A stretch of DNA of 64,000 nucleotides, from positions 14,560,213 through 14,624,212 of the forward strand of contig OZ234493.1 in NCBI GenBank assembly GCA_965153455.1, in the 5' to 3' direction. The notes under the pieces are model-generated. The model was given only the letters and a program-made list of their open reading frames with translations, searched no databases and had not been told where the DNA came from. The translations under genes and the position numbers were made by a program. This DNA is from Sphagnum compactum (lineage: Eukaryota; Bryophyta; Sphagnopsida; Sphagnales). Within the stretch, counting starts at the first letter, position 1; the number at the start of each line of letters is the position of its first letter. Positions 39,601-48,512 of the stretch are shown piece after piece.

Positions 39601-42295
39601 TCCCTTCTCTGCAACATAAAAGGGATAATGTACTTTAAAAGGTTTACTAGGTGCTTAACTGATTAAGAGCTACATCAACTGAAATAAAGAAGTACTATAT
39701 GCCTAGAAATATCACAAAAGCTGATTCAACTATTAATAATCACTACTTGGAGGCTTATAAGCATTCAAATCATTAATACTAAGGAAAATTACGGAATTAA
39801 AGCTTAACTAATTGTTGAGCTATAATGCATGGCTCACAGCAATCATTTTAGTTTCACCTCTTCACATATGAGTTCAATATCTTTCAGGTGCCTTATGAGG
39901 TCTAATGTTTGTTCAATGCTCCCAAGGACTTTATTGGCAGTGGCAAACACTCTAATTCATTCCCCAAGCTTAATTGAACTTTTAATGGCTTCTCTTCAAA
40001 AAAGGTTTCAAATCCACCAGAGGCTAAAGCAGAGATCAAAATTGTTTAAACATCCAGCCAAGAGATCAAATCTGATGCCCCTGCAACTTTGAAAAGACTT
40101 CAAAGTTGTAGAGACTGTAGATTTGAACTCTTGGTTAGATTTCAGATTAGACAATTTATTTCTTTGTTTTGGCTAACGTGTGTATAGATGTTGCATCGGT
40201 ATCCCCTCCCTCGGGTACAAATTCTGCGGTCTATTTAGCTAATCTCTTCACATAGGAGCTCCTCTTTCTTTTTTAGGTTTTTCCTTTTCATTTCTTATTT
40301 CATTTTTGATTTCTTTTGTTTTTTTGTTTTTGTGTAAGTGGTGGTTCGTTTTGCAGTACCAGCAGCTATTCAGAGATGATGATAGGTTGATGGCAGCTTT
40401 GCACAGAATCAAGGAGACCTGCATTTTGTGTTTTATTATTCTTTCTAGTGCAGCATTTGCTGCAGTTCTTGTTTTGTTGCTTGCGGAATTAAAAGGTCTT
40501 GTGTACATGATCTCCTTGCATTTGAGAATTTTGGAACTTTGGGTCTTTCTGGATGCCCGCTCTAGTGGCTGCTTCTTTTGTAGAGTTTGGAATATATCAT
40601 GGTGAGAGATCCTGGTATTCCTTTTCCAGCTCGCGGCACTAGCTTGCAAGTGCCACTCGCCAGCTGAATGAATCGAGCTACTCATGATTTGCAGCCCGGC
40701 TCAATCTGCAACCGCTTGCATTGATTGAACCTCATAGTTTCTGATTTGCTCTAGACTAAATATTCATTTTTATTTCTGCCTTCATGAGTTTGATAGTAAT
40801 TAGTAAGTGGAATATTTATGTTGTCATTGTAAGGATCTTTTGATGGGTTAATTGGGCAAGCATCACAATCTCCCAGTTTGTTTTCTCGAATGACTGCCAT
40901 TGAAAAGAAGCTGCCAGAGATGAGTGGCCAAGTTTCCCAAGTTCTTGAAGGGATGGATAAATTGAATGCTAAGGTAAAAGATTTCATGCAACAATTGCTA
41001 GCATGTCGAGAAGATGGTGTGAATGTGAGAATCCCAAAAACTGTTGCAGCCACTGTAAACATTGAAGAGGTAGATGTTCCTTCAAGGACTGGATCCCCTG
41101 AGATTCTTGGTGTTGCAAAGAGCCTGCATGAGGTTCTTCATTCAGATCATGATGGACGAGGGTCAGGCACAACAGTGGTTGAGAGTGCCACACAATTAGC
41201 TCCAAAAGCCGATCATATCTCTACAGGAAAAGGGGTGGGCCAACAAGTGGATGGTGTTGTCCCTTCACATGTCCCCAACTATGTGTTAGTAGGAGACGAT
41301 ATCCCCAACTATGTGCTAATAGGAGAGGATATGGGGCAGAATCCTAATATGTCAGGGAAGGACAAAGAAGTTGGAGTAGCTTGCAAAGGCGGTGACTGTG
41401 TAGATGAGAGCAACCGCCAACGCCCACCCTCAAAGGTACGATCTAAGTGCCCAACATGACCAACACATTAAAGTTAGAGTCTACGAAATGCTATGGATTG
41501 TTCAATTGTGGGAGTACTCTTGCAGTGTATATCAAATGTGGCATATGTGTGGGATGTTGGGAATTGCACGAACTACATGGCTAAAATAGGACATAAGTTA
41601 GATTGTGGAAGCTAGATTTGTTGTTCTTTCTGTTACAATCTAAAGATTAAGAACATACCCACATTGTTTGGGGTCTAGGTGCATACAAGCTTCAAGGGAA
41701 ATCATTGACATGGTTTCACATTTGTATTCATTGATGGATTTGGTGTGGCAGAAAGTGCAAAAAAAGGTAGCAAGTATGCCAGCACCTGAAAGAGGTGTGA
41801 ACAGTCGGCTACGCTCTAATATTGGTGCAAGGGTGGGGAATGTAGGAGAGAAGGCAAGGCAACAGGTAAGTTAATACCAACATGCTCTTGCGTATCTATG
41901 ATTTATAACTAGGGAACACAAATGCCCTGTTTGACACAATGTTGTAACAAAAATTCCATTTTCCTAAATCGGTTGCTCATGGTAAATTGAATGAAGGTTC
42001 TTTATTGGTTGATGTGCAGTTTAAAGTAGGGGAAGCAATTGTCTTATGTAACCTTGATGCGGAGGTTGTAGCGAAGGGGCTGATAACAGGTGTTGGAGGA
42101 CAAGGATGTGTCCACCATGGGGTGCCAGTCAAGGAGTCATGGTTCCGAGTCCAGTTAAGTGAAATTGTGGCAGGTAAAGGCAACACCCCGTTGTTGGTGC
42201 CAAATGAGAATGATGATCCCCCACAATGTGTGTTAAAGGATGTAATAGGTTCAAGCACTGTATGGGAAGGTCGTCTAATGCGAAAGCATGCTTAA
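27655..42295 (+). CDS. En/Spm-type (Transposase_24-like) multi-exon gene, interrupted by the palindromic insertion
   Basis: Exon-like blocks on the plus strand: 27655-27833 (LAEVEG coil), 28258-28573 (basic, Ser-rich), about 31475-32483, 32605-32685, about 40859-41435, 41679-41865 and 42020-42295. The third block ends with a Transposase_24-type signature: [34 protein letters not shown], then [20 protein letters not shown] and a Gly-rich tail. The last block ([33 protein letters not shown]) matches the C-terminal region common in such plant proteins. Exons 1-2 and 6-7 join in phase. The joins 2-3, 3-4, 4-5 and 5-6 are unresolved, so small exons may be missing or the gene may be decayed. The family is En/Spm-associated and presumably binds the element ends. 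No TNP2 domain was found. The 6.2-kb palindrome sits in the intron between the fourth and fifth blocks. Confidence 0.6.
28574..31474. other. Long intron or non-coding stretch of the transposase-type gene
   Basis: About 2.9 kb, T-rich. A coding-like, stop-interrupted segment at about 31,100-31,270 ([20 protein letters not shown], then [20 protein letters not shown]) is unassigned and may be a retroelement or captured-gene remnant. Nothing else is recognisable. Confidence 0.4.
32790..33140 (-). pseudogene. Unidentified minus-strand coding-like fragment
   Basis: On the minus strand the sequence reads [19 protein letters not shown], then an in-frame TAA near 32,990, then [20 protein letters not shown] and [17 protein letters not shown], ending at a good donor (GAG|GTAGGC near 32,790). 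The composition and the donor suggest a real exon of a host gene, captured antisense to the transposase-type gene. I do not recognise the family. Confidence 0.4.
33678..33682 (+). repeat. Target-site duplication GCAAT, left copy
   Basis: GCAAT directly precedes the palindrome terminus TGTGAGCC at 33,683. The same five bases follow the right terminus at 39,839-39,843. Confidence 0.8.
34201..34614 (-). CDS. 137-aa acidic/basic protein with an EAR-like LDLNV motif (left-arm copy)
   Basis: Identical to the right-arm copy at 38,907-39,320; see that entry for details. ATG at 34,614; the ORF stays open upstream to 34,680 without a better start. GC content is clearly higher than the surrounding arm, as for a coding exon. 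No homologue recognised. Confidence 0.55.
   Translation of the reverse strand: MANDDATPSNPPVAPVQQKELEEAPLDLNVSQRPREEEPPRRVMRTRVARSVWDRRLSPNPHALAIYLEFVSARGAAPERFEECQCEDDDVRLHCRTWVPGDGHYRWLRGPINPLPLEHRAEYLARTIRRILDFLQL
35516..36110. repeat. Tandem repeat of about 198 bp, three copies (left arm)
   Basis: The block GAAGCCTCTGGACTTTTG starts at 35,522, 35,720 and 35,919 (periods 198 and 199). Each copy contains AAATCCACCGTTGGATTTG, which is itself a short palindrome (CAAATCC/GGATTTG). The third copy is the most diverged. The mirrored array is at about 37,411-38,005. Confidence 0.85.
36225..37296. other. Unique loop of the palindrome, derived at least in part from mitochondrial DNA
   Basis: Only 36,959-37,204 is recognisable (cox1, minus strand). 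Directly after the cox1 stretch the minus strand reads [20 protein letters not shown], then a stop, then [18 protein letters not shown] and a [11 protein letters not shown] block (36,632-36,832). These do not match cox1 and could come from a mitochondrial intron ORF or other organellar DNA. The remainder (36,225-36,630) has the even base composition of plant mtDNA and no ORF of note. Confidence 0.6.
36959..37204 (-). pseudogene. cox1: Nuclear copy of mitochondrial cox1 5' end (82 codons)
   Basis: From ATG 37204 the minus strand encodes [20 protein letters not shown]...MPAMIGGF, the cytochrome c oxidase subunit I N-terminus with its first two membrane helices. It then breaks off before the usual GNW. 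The start MNNFAQRW is bryophyte-like (from memory). Four residues differ from those strongly conserved in plants: Thr12 to Ile, Met41 to Ile, Thr63 to Ile, Ala66 to Val. Each is explained by one C-to-T or G-to-A transition (ATA, ATA, ATA, GTT codons). That fits cytosine-methylation decay in the nucleus. It is not a functional gene: the heme and copper ligand region is absent. Confidence 0.9.
38814..38829 (+). promoter_or_regulatory. Putative TATA region of the 137-aa gene (right arm)
   Basis: TTGTTAAATAAAAAGG lies about 80-90 bp upstream of ATG 38907, with TTGATGCAG|GTG (a possible 3' splice site or leader) in between. The mirror copy is at 34,692-34,707. Confidence 0.4.
38907..39320 (+). CDS. 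137-aa protein with an EAR-like LDLNV motif (right-arm copy)
   Basis: ATG 38907 follows a plausible leader. The product begins [20 protein letters not shown]. It has an LDLNV motif at about residues 26-30, resembling the plant EAR repression motif (LxLxL/DLN) that recruits TOPLESS-type corepressors. An Arg-rich block follows ([17 protein letters not shown]). The C-terminal half has one CxC pair and several Trp ([25 protein letters not shown]) and ends in an amphipathic segment ([12 protein letters not shown]). I recognise no family. It is far richer in GC than the arm around it and identical in both arms, so it may be the cargo or an element gene. A function in transcriptional repression is inference from the motif only. 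Confidence 0.6.
   Translation: MANDDATPSNPPVAPVQQKELEEAPLDLNVSQRPREEEPPRRVMRTRVARSVWDRRLSPNPHALAIYLEFVSARGAAPERFEECQCEDDDVRLHCRTWVPGDGHYRWLRGPINPLPLEHRAEYLARTIRRILDFLQL
39839..39843 (+). repeat. Target-site duplication GCAAT, right copy
   Basis: GCAAT directly follows the terminus GGCTCACA of the palindrome and matches 33,678-33,682. Confidence 0.8.
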
Positions 42296-42700
42296 GTTAG
42301 GGGCACTATAGGTCGAGAGCTAGTTGATTTTTGAATTCTAAAACCAACATATTTTGAGTAGTTATGGCCTTTTTTGGGTGTCAATGATATTTTAGACATT
42401 GTCAGGTTTAATAGACCTGATAGAGTGATGGATTCCTGGTTGCTGTAATTGGAACAATGGCCATTAAACCCCATTGGATGGAATTTCAATGTTATGACAA
42501 AAGGTAATTTGTTGGTTAAGTAACTGCAGATTTGTTACATGCAAAATTGCAAATCACAAATCTATGTGTGTAATATTTATTGGTTGATTTTTCAGCACTA
42601 GAGGAATATAATAGAGACCTGATATGTATAATGTACATTAGTTAAACTAGGTGTAGGTGTGCTCCTAATGCTAATGTGGTAATGGTTAATGCTACTAATC
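42296..42700. other. 3' region of the transposase-type gene; nothing else seen
   Basis: AT-rich, without an ORF of note. Presumably the 3' UTR and terminator of the transposase-type gene. Confidence 0.4.
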
Positions 42701-43710
42701 CTAATACATCATAACCCTAAACCTTAATCCTAACCCTAAACCCTAACCCTAATCCTAACCATAAACCCTAACCCTAATCCTAACCCTAAACCCTAACCCT
42801 AAAACATATTTAACCTGTATGATGGAAAACCCTAACCCTAAACGTAACCCTAAAACATAGGTCAGCAGTTGCATATGCAATTCACCAGTTGCCTATGCAA
42901 CTAAATCTAATGGTTGTTGTGCTGCCACGTGGCGCACTATAACCGGTCTGATGAAAAACCCTAACCCTAAAACATGGGTTAGCAGTTGCATATGCAACTA
43001 AATCTAACGATTGTTGTGCTGCCACGTGGCGCACTATAAACGGTCTGATGAAAAAACCCTAACCCTAAAACATGGGTCAGCAGTTACATATGCAACTAAA
43101 TCTAACGGTTGTTGTGTTGCCACGTGGCGCACTATAAACGGTCTGATGAAAAACCCTAACCCTATTCCTAAAACATGGGTTAGCAGTTGCATATGCAACT
43201 AAATCTAACGGTTGTTGTGCTGCCACGTGGCGCACTATAAACGGTCTGATGAAAAACTCATGTGCCTAACCCTAATCCTAAAACATGGGTCAGCAGTTGC
43301 ATATGCAACTAAATCTAACGGTTGTTGTGCTGCCACGTGGCGCACTATAAACGGTCTGATGAAAAACCCCAACCCTAACCCTAAAACATGGTTCAGCAGT
43401 TGCATATGCAACTAAATCTAACGGTTGTTGTGCTGGCACATGGCGCACTATAAACGATCCGATGAAAAAACCACAACCCTAACCCTAACCCTAACCGTAA
43501 AACATGGGTCAGCAGTTGCATATGCAACTAAATCTAACGGTTGTTGTGCTGCCACGTGGCGCACTATAAACGGTCTGATGAAAAAACCCTATTCTTAACC
43601 CTAACCGTAAAACATGGGTCAGCAGTTGCATATGCAATTAAATCTAACGGTTGTTGTGCTGCCATGTGGCGCACTATAAACGGTCCGATGAAAAACCCTA
43701 ACCCTAACCC
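42700..43710. repeat. Telomere-type/G-box satellite: eight units of about 97-116 bp
   Basis: The block opens with interstitial CCCTAAA/CCCTAA repeats (42,715-42,860) and continues with eight units. Each contains a 16-bp palindrome AGTTGCATATGCAACT (or a decayed form), TAAATCTAACGGTTGTTGTG, a G-box CCACGTGG, GCGCACTATAAACGGTC and then a CCCTAA run. G-box cores start at 42,924, 43,021, 43,119, 43,222, 43,332, 43,435 (mutated), 43,551 and 43,661 (mutated). The varying unit length comes from the CCCTAA run. The palindrome is two CACTA subterminal motifs head to head, so this is an amplified subterminal region. Confidence 0.85.
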
Positions 43711-43739
43711 TACACATGTTCGCATACAATTCGGTGAGC

Positions 43740-44005
43740 TAATTTGCATGTAACGCAGTGTGAACGCAACCGTGTAGTTGCATGCAGTCGCATTTACAAC
43801 CGTAGGTATAGAATATGGGTGGATGAAACCGTATAACCCAACCGTATATACTTGCTCATATACGTATTGTGACATGCAACTAAAAGCGCCTGCAACTGGT
43901 TTTATGCAACTAGGCGAATTTGCAGTTGCATGTGTCGCATGCAACTGAAAATGCAACCAAACCAGTTGCATACGGCAGTTGCAAAATGGCAAATTTCTAG
44001 TAGTG
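43740..44005 (-). repeat. Right subterminal repeat region and TIR of the 25-kb CACTA element
   Basis: Dense TGCAACT/AGTTGCA motifs (for example ATGCAACTGG, GTTGCATGTGTCGCATGCAAC) lead to the terminal CACTACTAGAAATT on the minus strand, ending at 44,005. Confidence 0.8.
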
Positions 44006-44060
44006 TTAATAATTATATTAGTTAATTAGTTAACTAGTTAGGTGTCACTTATTTACTTAA

Positions 44061-44220
44061 TTATATACTTTTCAAGATGGGAATGATAACCAAAACATAT
44101 GGGATAAAGTTTTTAGTTGCAAGTCGTTTGCAACTGAACATTTTTAGTCGTAAACGACTTGCAACTAAAAAGTTTATCCCATATGTTTTGGCTTTCATTC
44201 CCATCTTGAAAAGTATATAA
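44061..44220. repeat. Long hairpin: 69-bp inverted repeat with 22-bp loop
   Basis: Arms 44,061-44,129 and 44,152-44,220 pair with only three mismatches. They include GTTGCAAGTCGTTT, related to the subterminal motif. The hairpin lies in the right part of the outer CACTA element. It could be a nested MITE or a microRNA-like hairpin. Confidence 0.85.
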
Positions 44221-44334
44221 ACAAGGTGTTTTGTCTTACATTTACATATGAAAATAGATGGGCATATGGGATGAGTCATTAAATATGACTTGACCCAAAG
44301 TAAAATATAAATATTCATGTATTTACACCTAACT

Positions 44335-44485
44335 ACCTACTTCCCTAATTTGCCTACTTATTTTTCTACCTACCTACCTACCTAAGTAGGTATTTGGCCT
44401 AGGTAGGTAAATAGGTCCTATCTAGATAGGTGTTTAGCTTAAATGGGTAGGTAGGTCTATAGGTAGGTACTTAATGCAACCTACA
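44335..44485. repeat. TACC/GGTA simple repeat block
   Basis: CTACCTACCTACCTAC on the left, AGGTAGGTA on the right. The block is self-complementary overall and could fold back. A similar block lies in the third CACTA element at about 48,955-49,040. Confidence 0.7.
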
Positions 44486-44882
44486 TACCTAAATATTGAT
44501 TTAAATTTAATTTGGAAAATATCAATTAATATGCCACGTGGCAAATTTTTATTGCACCACGTGTCACAATATAAACCATCCAAACATTAAAATTAAACAT
44601 CTTAGATTATTTCAAAATAATAATAAAATACTTTCAATTATTAAAAGTTGGGACATGTGGCAACACATAACTTGTTCCCATTGTTCACAAAAAAAGTCGC
44701 ATTTTAGTTGCAAACGACAATACGTATATGATTAGTCATAGGATGAAAACATATTTTGTTGACTTTTCTTTCATCCAAAATTCGTTGTCGTTTGCAACTA
44801 ATGTCAATGTGACTTGTCCAACGCAACTATTAAAATTAGTCACATGGACCAGTCGCAAAATGGCCATTTTCTACTAGTGTTT

Positions 44883-46980
44883 TATGAACTAATATCATTC
44901 AAAGCTAACAAAAATCGAAGTTGGAAAGTTTTGATGCGAAAAGTTTCATAAGGTGCAAATGGAGTTAATGCTTGGGTTTGTTCGAAATCTTGGAACATCA
45001 AACATGTTGGCACCATTGTCTGTATAGATTTGGACAACATTATTTACACCCACTTTTTCAATGTATTCAACTAAGGCATTACATATGTATTTGCATCTTT
45101 TTGGGCCAGGGGGGAACACTAGTAAATAAAAGTAGAAAATACTTGAATAAAATATAGGTTGCAATATATTGGTTGTCGTGTAAAAATATAAGTTTATTAA
45201 CTAAAAATAAGGTGCATTTTATTCAAATAATAAATTTAATTATAATATAAAGTATGTAATAATTTGAATTAATGAACTATAATTAATATAGGGTGGCTTT
45301 AATAGGTATATATTAGAAAATTAAATAATAATAGGGTGATAAAAAATAGGTTGGACAATTATCTAATACCCTCCCTTTTCATGGTCATTTCATGCACATT
45401 GATTCCAAACTTTATACTAAGTATCCTCCTCAGGTTTTTTGGTCATGTGTTGTGTTGATAGCCTTTAATAAAAAAAACATCTTTGTTTGGGCAAACAAAC
45501 ATGATGTTTACCAAAGGGTGGCTATTAATATTAACCCAATTGTTTAAACAAATAGTGATTCCATACTTGTGAATCTAGTTTTTAGTCCTTTTGGTCACAA
45601 GTTCAATTTTATTTTTTTTGGAACATTTCAACCAAGGTTGTGAGGAAGGATGTCCTTATTCTAACATCCCTTTTAGTGTCCTTAACAATAGTTTTATTTT
45701 TACATTTTACCAAAAAATACTTATTAATTTGCACTTACCTTTTCCTATTGTGCACCAACAATTTCTTGACATTGCCCAACATCTTTTCAAAGCTACCTTT
45801 AGTGATTATTTGGTGTTGCTTAGTGTCCCCATGACATTTTTCATGGCATTACTTGACATGTTCCCAATGTTATCTTAATGTCCTCGTCATTTGTCAACAT
45901 CTCCTAAAAATTGATCAACATTTCAAAATTTCCTTTGCTTTGTGATCTTGTTTAACATTTCCAAAATGGATGTCTTCAAAATATTCATACTTGTTCTCAT
46001 GAAGTCATCTATCAATGATCATTGGTTAGTTTGACGAATAGTTATATCAAGTGATATTATTTTTACAACCAACACACTTTCACATTTCCCACACCAATGC
46101 ACATGTTAAAATGTTGATTTCATTGGGACTCCCACGAAATTAGTGTTTTTTTTTTCATTTTTTTAATCAAAATTTTGGTGAAATTTAACCTAAAAGAAAA
46201 AGAAATAGCCAAATTAACAGTAGAAAGGAAAATTGCCTCCTAAAAAAGAAAAGAAAAAAAAAATTACATGAAATTAACAACATTCCAATGAAATCAACAT
46301 TCTAACTTTGTACTTCCATTATTAATGAGTACAATAACTCTTCATGTCACTAGTAAATATTGATATTATGAGGCTCTTGCCAAATCAAATCCAAGTGAAT
46401 AGGGTATCATCCCTAGTTCATGCAAATGATGATATATATTTATCACCCATATAATATTACAAAAGGTTATATTAAATAGGCCTATCTAGATATATTAATA
46501 TTGATAGGATTATGACATATCTAACATACCTATTCAACTTTGGTTATGGTTGAATGTACGTGCAAAAAAACTTTTCATTTTTAAACTCAAGGTTATGTCC
46601 ATTGTGTTTGTTGTGGATGTCTATATATATGTGCAAAATTAAGATTGGATTGCATTTGCACACTGCCATAGTTTTCCCAAAAAAAATTCACAATTGTATA
46701 TCACATTAATGTTCTTCCTCATGATACAGAACTTGGATTAATGATTTTTATACACAATGTTTTAACCAGGCTATCATAACAAAATATGTTTTGCGCATAT
46801 TTGATAACATGTTTGGTGCAAAAGTTCATAAGGAATTACCTTACAAGAATAACAAGTTCAATAAAACTTATTTTAGAAATCAAAGCCAAACAAATTGGAA
46901 AAATTGATTGCCTTGTCGAAATAAAAATATATATTGTGACAAAATGTTGAAACATAAGGAAATTATGTATGTTTTGTCAA
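44883..46980. other. AT-rich intergenic DNA; no gene seen
   Basis: About 2.1 kb of AT-rich degenerate sequence. Short ORFs only (at most 95 aa), with no recognisable domain. Probably old transposon remains. Confidence 0.4.
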
Positions 46981-47767
46981 TCTAATATATTAAAGCAAAC
47001 GTGGTGTCTGTATGTCTGTCTGTCTGTGTGTTCGTTTCAGGTCTAAAGAAATGAGGGGTCTGTCTATTTAGGGACATGGAGACAGGAGGTATCGTCAGAT
47101 GATGAGGAGACCTGGATTTGGTCTCGAAGGTATCGGAACCTGAAAATTTGCAATGGCAGCAGAGGAGGAGATTCCAGGTCTCAAGAAATGAGGGGTCTGT
47201 CTGTGTTAGGGACATGGAGGCCAATCTATCATCACATGACAAGGAGATTTCAGGTTTCAAAAATATCGGGACCTGGGGTTTGGAACTAGAAGAAAAAGCA
47301 ATGGCAACAGATGACAAAATCCAGGTCTCAAGAAACGAGGGATCTGTGTTAGGGACACGGAGATTATGAAGTAGGGGATTTTAGGTCTCGAAAATATCAG
47401 GACCTTGATTTGGGACGTGAAAAAAGAAGGGAAGAAAGGAAGAGGAGGAGGGCATGGCAGGGAGAACGACGAGAGCCGCCATCTGTCTGTCTGTCTGTCT
47501 GTTCGTCACAGACATTCGCGGATTGCGGCCAGGGCAGCCGCTGCGGGGGGCCGAGCGAGGTGCCATGGCCTTTTATACATCCAGTGTGGATGCGTGATGC
47601 AGTTTGGGGCCAAACAGTGCGCTTAGCGGGCCAGATGGGGGTGCACAGGGCACGATGGGCGGGCTAAACCGGCCTGGGCAGCGCGCACAGGACCTGCAGG
47701 GGCGCCTCAGGCCTCCAATACGTGGCAAACGTGGCTGGAGTGGCGTAGCCACGGGTTACCTACTAGT
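46981..47767 (+). mobile_element. Non-autonomous Helitron (787 bp)
   Basis: The 5' end TCTAATATATTAAAGC at 46,981 follows an A. The 3' end is CTAGT at 47,763-47,767, preceded by a GC-rich hairpin (CGTGGC...GCCACG, 47,730-47,753) about 9 nt upstream. This is the classic Helitron layout. The base 3' of the end is G rather than the usual T. There is no Rep/helicase ORF, so it is non-autonomous. Inside are three diverged copies of a block with GAAATGAGGGGTCTGT and TTAGGGACATGGAG (near 47,040, 47,175, 47,322). The 47,400-47,760 part is markedly GC-rich compared with its flanks, perhaps captured sequence. Confidence 0.75.
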
Positions 47768-48512
47768 GTGTTTTAAATACATACATGTTTCCTACACCCA
47801 TGACCTCTCACGTTTCCTTTGTTATTCAACGCATCCCATGTGCACTCATAATCAACGGCATGACTTATGCTTTGACAAAACTAGAGCACCAAGCTCAACA
47901 TTCTCTATAAGCTGGAATAAATCCTCACACTCACAGGCATTTTTGCCCTAGTCCCAATCCATCATTTCTTGCTTGCAGTTTGCTTGCAACATGATTGTTG
48001 ATCACGTGTTCCTCTTTATTATTCTCAATTTTTTTATAAAAAAATTAACAAGGTTCTGAAAATGTGTTTTGAACAATAGCACGTCGTTTGTTGTTTGTAG
48101 AAGTTGTTTTTGGCACATTGTTGCACAATTTTGGAATTGTTATGTGTAATTTGATGAGGTGGGAAATTGTTTGTGGCAAGTTGTGGGGTGCATCATGGTT
48201 GCATTATGGAGTAAGGAGCGTGAAATCTAGTTAGCTAATGTGATAATGCTACAATGTGTTCGCTTGTACTACACGACACCATCAAAAACACTAAACATCA
48301 CCCTTTAGAGGTCGAGGGTGATGGCATTATAATGTGTTTGTACACAACTCGTTATGCTTCCAAAAACTCTTTCATCAAATATTTATGCCATTTGTTTCTA
48401 TTTTGTTATCATTAAGGTAAGTACTTAAAGTGGAAAAAGATGAGCCACCATGAATTAATGAAATAATTGAAATTGACACGCATAGATAAAAAATTGATGC
48501 ACATGGGTGAAA
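47768..48512. other. Non-coding spacer between Helitron and CACTA element
   Basis: No ORF or element recognised. Moderately AT-rich. Confidence 0.4.

Larger units (their letters stand above)
33683..39838. mobile_element. 6.2-kb palindromic element with TG...CA ends, 5-bp TSD and a mitochondrial-DNA loop
   Basis: Arms 33,683-36,224 and 37,297-39,838 (2,542 bp each) are reverse complements with no net indel: paired coordinates always sum to 73,521. The only difference I found is 33,694/39,827. The spacer 36,225-37,296 (1,072 bp) is unique and contains mitochondrial cox1. Ends read TGTGAGCC...GGCTCACA, flanked by GCAAT duplications. TG...CA termini with a 5-bp TSD are typical of retroelement integrase products, yet no direct LTR pair or primer-binding site is evident. 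A purine tract (about 33,911-33,926) precedes a TG, a weak polypurine-tract candidate. Alternatives are an unclassified TIR or foldback DNA transposon, or an inverted dimer of an LTR-type element. It lies in an intron of the transposase-type gene. Confidence 0.85.
37297..39838 (-). repeat. Right arm of the palindrome (2,542 bp)
   Basis: Reverse complement of 33,683-36,224. Contains the 198-bp tandem array (about 37,411-38,005), a promoter-like zone, the 137-aa ORF and the terminal AT-rich zone ending GGCTCACA. Confidence 0.9.

Noticed and set aside
43011-43753. Several 63-70 aa ORFs reading Met-Leu-Cys-Cys-His-Val-Ala
   Set aside because: They are the satellite unit read in one frame; the repetition explains them fully.
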